Source of the DNA: Eremomyces bilateralis CBS 781.70
Lineage: Eukaryota > Ascomycota > Dothideomycetes > Eremomycetales > Eremomycetaceae
DNA: 64,000 nt
Assembly (NCBI RefSeq): GCF_010015585.1
Contig: NW_022985085.1
Location: 366,867-430,866 of the forward strand
Direction of reading: 5' to 3'
The translations under genes and the position numbers were made by a program. How positions within the stretch are numbered: the first letter of the stretch is position 1; each line of letters starts with the position of its first letter. The notes under the pieces are model-generated. The model ran no database searches. It was not told the DNA's origin and was given only the letters and a program-made list of their open reading frames with translations. This document shows, one piece after another, positions 22,057 to 32,521 of the stretch.

Positions 22057-24952
22057 ATGGAGCCCATGGAGCCGTCGCTGCTGATACCAGCTCATGAGGA
22101 GTACGTAGGAGGGGTCTTCCCGGATCGCTCTCTATCAGTACTCGCAGTAACAGCGATTATGATAACGTTGGCGGCAGTGTTTGTCCTCTTCCGCATGGCT
22201 TCTAGAGTTGGCATAGTCAAAAAGTTGGGATGGGACGACTACTTCATGATACTAGCCTTGGTAAGCCTTTGCATCACTCCCTTCGGCTATGGATCGGCGG
22301 TGCTAACGGAAAACCACCATAATAGGTCATCGCATTTGGCATGTCCTTTTCAATATGCTATGCGACGAGATGGGGGCTCGGGCGGCACGACATCAATATT
22401 CCGTTCGAATGGTTTTCGCTGTTAAAAACCCTTGAGTATATCTTTACGGTGCTTTATGTGGGCCTACCTTGTATGAGTTCAAAAGCGCACATCGCTGACT
22501 TGCTTTACAGCAACCAGCGTTAATGGCCTCGAAGACGTCAATCCTGATATTCTACCTGCACCTATCGAAAGGCAACAGTCTCATCTGGTGGCTTACCATT
22601 GTGACAATGGTCGTAGTCAACACCGTCGGGTTTGCATTGACTATGCTCAGCGTCTTTCAATGCCGCCCATTGAAATCTATATTCGACCCGCGTATAACCG
22701 CATCGACGTGCATCGACATTTTATCACTTTATCTCTCATCATCACCACTAAACCTGATCACGGATCTCGCGATGCTCTTTCTTCCGATGCCGCTCCTGAC
22801 GGGCATGCGGCTACCAAGGAAACAGAAGATCATCCTGATCATCACCTTTGGTTTTGGCCTTTTTGTGACGGCCATAGATGTCGTGCGCGTGGCGTATCTC
22901 CAGCAGGCGTTGGAAACTCGACTCCAAGAAGCACACGACCACCCTGAAGATCAGAGTCCCAACAACTATCTCAACTTCCACTGGTATGCCGCACTCTCAT
23001 ACATGTGGAGTGCTGTTGAAGTGAATGTGGGAATAATGTGCGGATGCGTGCCAGCACTAAAGCCGCTTGCGTCGAGGTTTTTGCCGCGCGTCCTTCGTGA
23101 TGATCGCTCTCCATCCACTGAGGTTCCTGGTCTCACATTGCAGACTGCACGCAAGGCATCCGAGCAGAACGATTTGCAACCAATGGTGTCGGAGCCGGAG
23201 CAAGTACTCAATGCTGAGAGGGCAGTAGACGAGCCAATGGGGATGATGGACTTCATCGATACTCCTAATCTGAACCAACTCCCTTCGGGGGTGAGGCCGT
23301 CGATAGCATCAAACGCATATCATCGACCCGAGGCGGCGACGCCAAGGGCGAGCGTCGCTGATGATACATTTTACGGCTTCATCGACATACAGCAGAGACG
23401 AAAGCTTGTTAACTTGACGGCCCGCCAGTCGCTATTCCCAATAACCATGGTTACGATCTTGTTCTTTTTGTGGGGTTTCGAGTACGGACTCATAGATGTT
23501 CTTAACCGCCAGTTTCAACAGGCAGTAGACATGTCTGATGGGCAGCTCGTCGCCCTTCATTCTGCCTATTTCTCCGGCTATTTCGTCGCTCCCCTGACGT
23601 TCGGTCGAATAATTTTGAAGCGGTTGGGTTTCAAACCGTGCTTTCTGGCTGGACTTTTCATCTATGCCTGTGGGATCCTCGTGTTCTGGCCCTCTGCGGT
23701 GCTCACATCATTTCCAGCTCTAATTATCTCGAACATCATCGTCGGTATGGGGCTTGCGACATTGGAGGTTGGGGCAAACCCATTCATCGCACTTTGCGGG
23801 CCGTCTGCATATGCGGAGGTAAGACTCAGCATCTCGCAGGGAATTCAAGCAATCGGCAGCCTTGTCAGTCCTCTCCTCGCCGAGCGAGCTCTCTACAAAG
23901 TCGTGGCAGACAAGCCATCTCTTATCGACGCTCAATGGGCCTATCTCGGTATTGCACTGTTTACCGTCCTCCTTGCCGTCGTCTACTACTACCTCCCGCT
24001 TCCGGATGGCACCGACGAGGACTTCGAAACGGCTCCACCCTCTCGAAACGCCGCCTTTCCTGACCATACAGAAGTACGCATCCCATTCCTCGACCGATGG
24101 ACCTGTATTGGGCGCATACAAATCGTGACTCTAACCGCTATTCTCGGCGTCGGGTCCCTGTTCTTCTACTGCGGTGGCCAAGAAGCGGTCTCCACGTCCA
24201 TCGTCACATACATTAATCTGCTCCATCCCTTCCGAACCCTCACCATTTCAGGCTACCAATCCATATGCCATGGCATATTTGCGTTTGGTCGCTTCCTCGC
24301 CGCAGGCCTCATCTACTTCATCAAGCCGCGCCGCATCCTCCTCTCCTGCTTCCTAGGAGCATTGATTTTCTCCATCTGCGCTATGAACTTCCGTGACATC
24401 AATGACGGTGTCCCATCCGTAACTTTCATCGTCCTAATCAGCTTCTTTGAAGGCCCAATCTTCTCTATCATATACGCCATGGCAATCCGTGGAACCGGGA
24501 AACACGTCAAGATGACCAGTACGTTCCTCACGGCCGCTATCTCCGGGGGTGCTTGTTTGCGTCCGATCATGTTTGTCGCATTTCTTCGCCATGATGCGCT
24601 TTATAGCTACTGGGTTGTCGTCATGGCGTTCGCGTGTGGGACTGTGTTTCCCTTGTGGCTGTGGCTGGATCCTCGGCCGAAGAAGATCGTGGACCCTGGT
24701 CAGAGGCTGTGTGATTGCTCGGCGTTGAGGAAGCCGAAGGGACAGGACGAACGGAAGGGTAAGATGCGAGAGCAATGCGGAAGTGGGAACGTCAATGCCG
24801 CGAGGGGTCCCGAGCCGAGGGGACAGGAACCGAGTGAGAACATCTTTGAGAAGGACTGGGCTCTACCTTTCCGCCAGGGGCAGGAAGATGTAGAGCATAG
24901 TGGTGGATCGAGCAGGTCACGGGACCATGGCTCACATGAGCCATCGGAATGA
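22057..24952 (+). CDS. Fusion: fungal rhodopsin-like 7TM domain plus FucP-type MFS permease
   Basis: Three exons (22057-22260, 22326-22457, 22511-24952) give about 925 residues in one frame. Intron 1 is canonical. Intron 2 has a weak GTGGGC donor but a good CTGAC branch and TTTACAG acceptor, and both introns are in phase 0. Residues 25 to about 335 form the fungal rhodopsin-like domain of PTH11/SAT4-related membrane proteins: seven predicted helices, the WDDYFMILAL signature and QPALMASKTSILIFYL. A hydrophilic linker of roughly 100 residues follows. From about residue 450 there is a full twelve-helix major facilitator of the fucose permease (FHS) type, with ILFFLWGFEYGLIDVLNRQF and GANPFIALCGP. 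The last 90 residues are charged and cytosolic. Both halves look complete and no stop separates them. Function as a receptor-coupled transporter is inference. Confidence 0.87.
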
Positions 24953-25761
24953 TTCGTTTGCTTTGGTTGCTTTGGCTGTTTTGGCGTATGTTTACTTTTT
25001 GGTATAACACACAGCGTTGGATGGAAGCGTTTTGTCTGCACTGAATACCCCCTCCTTGAATTTACTGATCGTTTACACATCTTTGTTTTAATCTTCACAA
25101 CACCACACCAGTCTTCTTGTCTACTGTGCGTAGCTGTCTACCATTCTGGACACTACAATGAAAACAGTTCGCATTTAAGAGGCGCCCCTGGCTCCTTCGA
25201 AATTGAACAACCCCCAGTGAAAACTTCCTGGGAATCCATAATCCATATTGACCACGGTCAGAATGGCTGACTCAGCAAGCTATCCCTGTTAATCACTCGA
25301 CGGGCAATGCTGAATCCTCATTCAAAGCACTTGCACCCTCCTTTCGTCCTAAGCACCCTTCATATTCCGCAAACGATCGGCGTGTTGACTTCGGTTGCAT
25401 CAACTTCCGTCACCGGGGTTACCCTGACTGCGAGAATATCCTGTTCTGTTTACCGCAACTGGACAGTGCAACGGGCGGCATCCATCATGAGACTGTGAGG
25501 ATTTCATGCGCCATCGTGGCTGAATGTGCTTGGGACAGATACTTCACTGAAACGAGAGGTGAGCCGAGATCAGTTAGGATAGTTGCCTTAGAGCAAAGGG
25601 TTACTACTTCTATGTCCCATCAGACAGCATTTCGATTAAAGGTTAGTTCATACCCAACCAAGGATAGGTGGCAGTGTTGATTAAGGCAAAACAGGTGATA
25701 CCTACCGCGTTGTTCCGTTATTCGAACAATTTGAGTTCCCCCACAACGATCTCCCCCCAAG
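24953..25761. other. Intergenic, 3' of the fusion gene
   Basis: No gene is supported. Open frames are short. The right part, from about 25300, may be an extension of the decayed gene at 25762-26430, but I could not align it to any reading frame with confidence. Confidence 0.4.
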
Positions 25762-26430
25762 TTGGGAAATCCTGAAACGGCAACCCAGATCGCCAGTAAA
25801 CGCTCAGACAAAATTTCAAAGGCAATATGTGATATTAATGAACCGGACCTATGGGATTACTGCGGTTACCCTCATCCCGAAGTCTCGACAAACGTGGTAC
25901 TTGACGCACAACATGAACCAATACCACCGTTTGACAATGGCTGCACATTATTTCTCTGTGCAGATATCAATGAGCAATACCGTGAGAAGCGCATAGTGAT
26001 CGTGCCAAAGGCGGGGACATAGGTTGTTCATGTCTTCAAAACAGAATAGCAACTCGACATCATCCAGCAGTACCACAATGTCACCGCATATCCGCTTCAG
26101 TACATCAATATCGAGTACTTGTTCGCTCGGTCCGCTTTCACTGGGCTGGACTATTGCCGATTCATTCGACAAGGCAGCAATCGAGATCTACTATTCGGAC
26201 GGACACTGGATGTCGCACGCCATATACAACGAGTCCCTGGTAGTGGAAGTTTGGGGATTGCTATGAAGTTGATAAATGCAATGTCGGAACAAGAGCTATA
26301 ATTGGAACGCATCTACCTTGGTGAGCGGGTGCAAAGCCGCAAGAGGAAGAGGGAGCTGGAGGTGGTAGTGAAATCGGAGGAAGACAAAGAGAAAAACCGG
26401 AGGAAACTACCTGGGGAGAGGGATTTCTGA
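25762..26430 (+). pseudogene. Decayed fungal gene with in-frame stops
   Basis: A single frame reads as protein from 25762 to about 26430 but is broken by stops at 26020, 26044 and 26299, then at 26428. Around the stops the sequence remains protein-like: RIVIVPKAGT, then VVHVFKTE, then QLDIIQQYHNVTAYPLQYINIEYLFARSAF, then SRKRKRELEVVVKSEED. Two stops are TAG where CAG would read Gln and one is TAA where CAA would read Gln, so C-to-T change in CpA explains all three. I do not recognise the family with confidence; it may be a fungal accessory-genome protein. The N-terminus and original length are unknown. Confidence 0.5.
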
Positions 26431-27486
26431 TCCCTAGAGGCACTGATGGTTGGAAGGGAAGCATGGCACACAGTCGGATTCTCAGTTTTTGATCCAGAAA
26501 GAGTGGTTAGCACACGAATTGTGTTTATGTTCAGTCAACCCTGGCATATCAGTACCTGTAAAATACCCTTACTCAGACCAGTCTTGTTTGATGATGTAGG
26601 AATAAAACGAAACGGAAATCGATCACACCTAAGTTGTCCTCGCTCACTACTTACGGCATGGAAACATGATATCTGTACTTTAGTCAAACTGGCGCTTGGT
26701 GTTAACAACTTTAGTACCATACCCGAACGTCCGCCAAATCACGAGCTGGAGTCGCCATATTCATTCACTGAATCTCGATCTTGCTGCTCGGTGGTCCGGT
26801 AGTGTCTTGAAGCTAATAGACAGACAGTCCTAGCTGCATTATACTACTATAATAATTGATCTCTCTAGGCGAAGTGTGGGTTCTTGGAGCGCTGTGCTGA
26901 ACAGGTCATGCAAAGGTGTATCAAAAAGGAAGTCAGGTCGGGTTGAGTACTCAACTCCGTGGTTGCCTGTCATGCTCTGCCTCATCTTAGATGAATATGT
27001 GCTGGTCTAAACTATAAACGGTTTAGACACTGATACAAATCTGATGAATTCACTCAGCAGGCAACAGGAAGGCAATTATAAGTTCATTCAAGTCAATTTT
27101 AGTAACGAAGTGCATGCATGGCTATTGGAGCTCAGGGTGGGGACTGGATAGAGCTGGTCATAACCCCTCCTTAATTGTTCTCTTACTGTATATGCCACAC
27201 AATTTTTTCAGGTTCCGAGTGCGAATCCAGTTAACGACACTTTTTATTTTTACAAAAACTTAGGTTCTAAAGAAATCGAGGCAGTCAACTGACTAAAAGG
27301 GATCAAAAAGCTTAGTGCCGAGCGATGCGTAGAGTGCTTCAGAGGAAGATAACTAAGGTATCATTACGGTTTAGAAACGAAAAATAATAATCTATTGTCT
27401 AGCGGATTGGTCCCTCGAACGCTCAATGAAAAGATAGAAGCCGAAAAGATGTATGGCACACACAAGTCGTCAATGAAACTTGACGC
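26431..27486. other. AT-rich intergenic stretch
   Basis: No gene is supported. The sequence is poorer in G+C than its surroundings, notably from about 26820 to 27420, and holds no recognisable coding frame. It lies between the pseudogene and the 3' end of the tyrosinase gene and may be remnant repeat or mutated DNA. Confidence 0.4.
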
Positions 27487-28873
27487 TTAATCGTAACAGA
27501 AACAATAAGGGAAGCCAGACATGGTATCTAGAGCTGCTCGAATTGTCGTCGACTCGCCAACCAAGTCCGCGCCAATTACATCATCCAACATGGCGTTAGG
27601 ACTCGGTGGCTCATTTTTCCGGGTCCTCGTGCCGTGAACGACGTTCAACCGGTTTGCATTGTCCAATTCTTGATTCTGCCATGTCCAAAACACTCGATCC
27701 AGCATGGTGTGGTGAAACCAGAACGCCGGGTCGGCGGGAGAGGTATAAAAGTCCGAGCCGGGGTCGCCGCCGATGGTGAAGTGGCCGGCGCCGTGAATGC
27801 CGGGTATGTTTCGGCTTGCGATGCCGTTGAGAAACGCTTGGTAATCCTCGATTGTCTGGGGCTCGGAGATGGCGCGAGCAACGTCGCTGTCTTTCAGGGC
27901 AGCGGTGGAAACCGCGGGATTGAGGTCGCGACGGATGCAGCGAGGGTTGTAGGCGTAGCCGTCCTCGCGATCGTTCATCTTGATGTTGTCAAGTTTCGTG
28001 GAGACGGGCCCGAGGTTGACCTTCCAGCTGTTCACTGTGTTAGAGCAATTGGGCACAACTGGAGATCCGATATATGTTGCACGTACTCTTTGAATGGACC
28101 ATTGGTGATGCAACCGCCACCTCCCTGGTTCGAGACTGTTAGAAGTGGTGGATCGCCAATTTCGTAGGCAGTGTAGTTGTCATATAAGCCAGTCCCACCA
28201 AGGCTTAAGTCGCTTCCGTCAAAGACAGGAGACTTTCTTGGGTCGTCGCTGTGCCTAGCCCAATTCCAATACTGAGTCCGGATTAGAAGGTGTAGGATAA
28301 GCTGATTAAGGGAAGATTTACTGGTTGGTAGCCTTCATACCCGCATTCATTTCGAAGAGCTGACTCGAATAAGAAAATAAAATGCCGGTGCCATGTCAAG
28401 AAGTTGCCCTATTGCTCATCAGATTATGAGGGTCCAGTAATACATCTCAGTCTAGCCTACAGTATCATGAATGGTCTGTGACTGGTCCATATGCGCAAAG
28501 ACAAAGTCATCGTATCGAGTCCTGGCGCCTGGCACTTTGGCGGGATCTAAGGTAGTAGGAAGATTTCCCAAGCACTTGACCGCGTCGATGTAACTTTGCC
28601 TCTCCGTGGGCTCCAAGTATCCCCTATAGTCTTCGATCAGTCTGTGGCAACGGAGGAGGTTGAAGAAATATCTCACCATTCCCTTCGCCGAGCAGCGTTC
28701 TGAACTCCGCAACTATTATTGGTCCCAACCGGTGAGACATCCCTCGCGAACACGTTCCCACGTGCACGCATAGCGAGCCTATCAGTCTCTAAAAATGAAC
28801 TGGAAAAAACACCTTGAGCGAAAACAGTCTGGGCTGCAGAAAGCAGGGACAACGAAAGAAATAGTCGCACCAT
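27487..28873 (-). CDS. Secreted short tyrosinase / catechol oxidase
   Basis: Five exons on the minus strand join in frame to about 390 residues. The N-terminus MVRLFLSLSLLSAAQTVFAQ is a signal peptide. The copper A site is built across exons 2 and 3: His of FVFAHMDQ, His of TIHDTG and His of FLTWHRHF. Copper B is in the last exon: GIHGAGHF and the FWFHHTMLDRVFW helix. GPFKDWKVNLGP, made by splicing at a GTACGTGC donor, is the conserved loop before copper B. The protein ends soon after copper B and lacks the C-terminal lid of long fungal tyrosinases, so it belongs to the short secreted class that includes Aspergillus catechol oxidase. It would oxidise phenols outside the cell; hydroxylase or oxidase preference cannot be told. 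It is divergent from the SDR gene. Confidence 0.88.
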
Positions 28874-30179
28874 CGTACCGACTAAAAGGGAATGAACTAA
28901 AACGCGAGAATTGATACAAACCCGAGAACCGGCCCCGCGATAGAGAGAAAAAAAAGTCTACAGGAAAACTCTACATAATTGGGGATGAAAGCGCCATTAA
29001 ATCTACTTCAAGGACGCCGAGAACGAAGCAACACGCTAAGCGGATGGATGAAGTCTCCAAGACGGAATCTGTAGATGTTGAAACGTCCATATACCCAGAT
29101 TGGCTTGTCCCTTCACGATGCGGATCCTTGGCCTTGTCGATCATCGGTAGATTTGGCGAATGGACACCACATGTACCTGAATAACCTCTCTCTAGTCCTG
29201 CATCATCTAAGCCACAACAGCTGTCGCAATATAGGAACTCCCGTCTTTGTATCCGTACGCAGACGGTCGTTTATCGCCCACGTGGAAACAGAGAATCTAA
29301 TACGCTAGGGAGGCGAAAACCTCCATGATGACTGCTAAGGCAATTGCAATCTCACTCTAACATTCCGAGAGAATAAATAGGCATCGGTACTCCGTACGGA
29401 GGTACAGAAAGGAATCAAGTCCCTGCGTCTCCGACTTTACAATACCCCGACAGACGACAGAAAAGCCATTAGGTCAGCGACAAAGTTGCAGCATTGAACC
29501 ATCTTCCGTGCGCAAAATGATGACATGCTTCTTCAAGACAGGGAATACCATGCCAGGTAGTTTGACTCCGTCAAGCGGCGCAAACTGTTTTTAAAATCCA
29601 TAGGGACCGTTATTGGGCTCAAGTCTGTGTCTTGCTGGGGAGCGGAAGTTGTACTGAGCGTTGATCCACGCGTTCGAACTCCGAACAGGAGGCAAACCAC
29701 CACGCGCTGCGCTGGATCTGAAAGATAGAGACTATGTCCACCCTGTACTATAATAATTAAGCCTGTGTGAGATGAAATTGCGCGCCAATATCTGCGATGG
29801 ATTCTCAACCATTTGACAGAGTAAAAGTCGACGACGGCAAGGTGTGGCATCGTATTGATCATGATGCCGACGAGAGCTGCCACAGTGCCAAGACAACCTA
29901 CAAGCCACTGCGGTGGCTGGACAGTTTCCGAATTCAGGGGCTTCTGCTCGGCTGGGTGTCAGGGGTTCCCCAATTTCTCCACGCCCCAACTTTAATGGCA
30001 CCTCGGCTCCAGGTTTACATTCTCGCAACAACACGGCAAGCCGTGAACCCCGCCGAAAGATGCCGTCCTATTGTACTTATTGATCTAGACGAGATCTTAA
30101 CATTGTACTTTCTTCAGAGTTCAGTGGGTGTATTACGTGATAGCCATCGATCGACTAGACATTTCTTGAAATCCCCAAC
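28874..30179. promoter_or_regulatory. Divergent 1.3-kb region between tyrosinase and SDR genes
   Basis: This stretch separates two divergent genes and should contain both promoters. No further coding sequence is supported; the open frames around 29533-30183 overlap each other and show no family signature. No specific operator was recognised. Confidence 0.4.
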
Positions 30180-31299
30180 ATGACCTCCCAAGCCAACCTC
30201 GGGGTTCCGAACCTCTTCAACGTTCGCAACCATGTCTGTCTCGTTACTGGTGGAGCGAGCGGCTTGGGCGAGATGGCCGCTCAGGCCTTCGTCCAGAACG
30301 GCGCACGAGTGATCATCGCCAGCCGGAAAGAGGCTGAGTTGAAAAAGGTAAACATGTTCCATCGCGAAGCGGTCCGCCCTGCTGATTTCCATCGAAAGGT
30401 CACCGCTCGATTAAATGGTCTTGGGCCAGGACGATGCGAATACATCGTTGCAGACCTCAAAGACAAGGCGGGATGCCTCGCTTTTTGTAGCGAAGTTGAG
30501 AAGAGGACCGATAGAGTAACTCTTCTCCTGAACAACTCTGGCGCTACGTGGGGCGCACCTTATGAAGACTTCCCGGAGAGCGGCTGGGACAAAATCATGG
30601 CCTTGAACGTCAAGGCGATTTATTATAGTATGTTGTCCAACGGGATCTGTTCAAATAGAGTACTAACATAACCTCAGCTACTGTTGGGTACGCTAAGGCT
30701 TCCTATTTAGCTAAAGAAAAAATCTAACCCAGATTTAGCTTGGAGGCACTCCTTAAGAAGGGCGCAACTGCGCACAATCCGAGCGCGATCATCAACATTG
30801 CATCAATGGCTGGTGTCCAGACCACCGATGTCACCTCTACGGAAGAGGGCGGCCTCTCCGCTCCCGGTCACGGACCTTTCAGCTGTAAGTCTCTTTTAAC
30901 CCGTCGAGTCTCATCTGCTCATCAAGATATAAGACGGCCCATCCAAGGCTGCCTGTATCCATCTGTCCAAGCTCCAGGCTTCGAAACTCGCTACGAGGCA
31001 CATCAATGTGCATTGCGTCTGCCCGTAAGTCGCCCGTCCGCTTGATTCGTACCCTTAAGCTCACCATTCACAGCGGCGTTTTCCCATCGCGCATGTCCGC
31101 ATTCGGCCTGGAGAAGGCAGGGGATGCCCTGCTCTCACGACAGCCGACGGGACGTGTTGGAAAGCCGGAAGATTTTGCTGGACTGATCCTCTTTTTGAGC
31201 AGTGTTGCCTCCGCCCATATGACCGGTGGCGTGTATGAGATTGACGGCGGCAGCACGCTGTCCGGATGGCGTTCCAACAAGAAATCGACGAAGTTGTAA
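30180..31299 (+). CDS. Short-chain dehydrogenase/reductase (classical SDR)
   Basis: This NAD(P)-dependent oxidoreductase of about 290 residues is split into six exons. Exon 1 holds the cofactor loop VTGGASGLGE. Later come the NNSG motif (LLLNNSGATWG) and a catalytic Ser region (IINIASMAG). The catalytic Tyr and Lys in SYGPSKAA exist only when the intron between about 30886 and 30934 is removed at the ATATAAG acceptor. The third exon is a 10-base microexon (30678-30687) with a perfect TACTAAC branch before it. The exon after it has two in-frame acceptors six bases apart. The C-terminus MTGGVYEIDGGSTLSGW is the usual SDR end. The overall pattern resembles the group that includes RhlG-like ketoreductases; the substrate is unknown. 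Confidence 0.86.
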
Positions 31300-31537
31300 A
31301 TAATATTCTGCACCACGTTGCGACATAACGTGCAATTAAGTTGGTTGTACCATACAAACGCATCCCCTATTGCCAGTGAGACGTCAGTACTATGTTGCAA
31401 TTGGAAACCACGGTTTCAGGAACGAATTTTCAATTTGTTTGTACAATGAATTGAAATACGCAGACAGAGAGCTAATCCAGCAAGCCACAGCTGTCCTGGA
31501 TTTTCTTACGCGCTACCCACTGCTGCTGCCCTTACTC

Positions 31538-32521
31538 CTAGGCGCCAGAAGGGGGAGCAAGGCCACCGAGACCACTGCCGCCGGAGAGACCACCGAGGCC
31601 ACCAGAGAGGCCACCGAGTCCGCCGCTGAGGCCACCAAGTCCGCCGCTCAGGCCACCGAGTCCACTACCCCCGGAGAGACCTCCAAGGCCGCCGCTAAGT
31701 CCACTGAGTCCACCAAGTCCGCTGCCACCAGAGAGGCCACCGAGGCCACCACTGAGGCCACCGAGTCCACCGCTGAGGCCACCGAGTCCGCCGCTCAGGC
31801 CACCGAGTCCACTACCCCCGGAGAGACCTCCAAGGCCGCCGCTAAGTCCACTGAGTCCACCGAGTCCGCTGCCACCAGAGAGGCCACCGAGGCCACCACT
31901 GAGGCCACCGAGGCCACCGCTGAGGCCACCGAGACCGCCGGAGAGACCGCCGAGGCCTAAATCGGTGAGTAGATGTGATATGACGGTAGGTATGGAAGAA
32001 CAAACCACCCGAGAGACCACCCAGGCCACCTCCACTCAAGCCTCCGAGCAAGTCCCCGATGCCACCTCCTGAGCCTCCAAGGCCCCCAAGCAAATCCCCG
32101 ATGCCACCTCCTGACGATAAGCCTCCAAGGCCGCCGCTGAGGCCACCTGAGTTTTGGGTCAGCACTGTGCGCATCATTATCGACTGGATGCGCCAACGTA
32201 CCTAGACCGCCAGACGACCCGCCGAGTCCTCCGCTAAGGCCACCTGAAGTTCCATTAGCGCCCATGCACATCAACTGTCGACAGAACATCATTTACCAAG
32301 CCCACCGGACAGTCCACCTGGAATATTATCAGCAAATGGATATTAGTGAGCAAGAGATTGTTCAAATACCAAGGCCAGAAAGTCCATCTACTAGGAGGTC
32401 AGTACAAGCATCCCATGTATATTAAGGGTCAATGCATACCCAACTGCCTCTTCTCGTTCTCGATCGGCGCAGCGGAGCCAAGCGCCGCCAGCACGGTCAA
32501 CAGTGCTACGGAGATCTGCAT
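31538..32521 (-). CDS. Secreted Gly-Gly-Leu repeat protein with phase-1 exon modules
   Basis: Five exons (32521-32440, 32317-32297, 32243-32202, 32146-32009, 31956-31538) give 233 residues. The start MQISVALLTVLAALGSAAP is a signal peptide, followed by ENEKR, a possible Kex2 cleavage site. The rest is almost wholly repeats of GGLSGGLGGL, with two GGGIGDLLGGL units in exon 4, ending in GLAPPSGA. Every intron interrupts a Gly codon after its first base, so all internal exons are multiples of three. Exon 2 is only 21 bases. A structural, cell-surface or silk-like role is plausible, but no family is recognised. The opposite strand is also open (Glu/Ala/Thr repeats), which is a by-product of the repeat; the signal peptide and splice sites favour the minus strand. 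Confidence 0.72.
31560..31950. repeat. Tandem repeat, 147-base unit with shorter sub-repeats
   Basis: The last exon of the GGL-repeat gene contains a large tandem duplication. The segment beginning ACTACCCCCGGAGAGACC at 31664 recurs at 31811, an offset of 147 bases (49 codons), with very few differences. Within each unit there are shorter repeats of about 12-15 bases. The close match between copies points to recent expansion or homogenisation. Confidence 0.85.

Noticed and set aside
31370-31960. Plus-strand open frame of Glu/Ala/Thr/Ser repeats
   Set aside because: It is the antisense reading of the GGL repeat. The minus strand has a signal peptide, consistent splice sites and a single frame through five exons.
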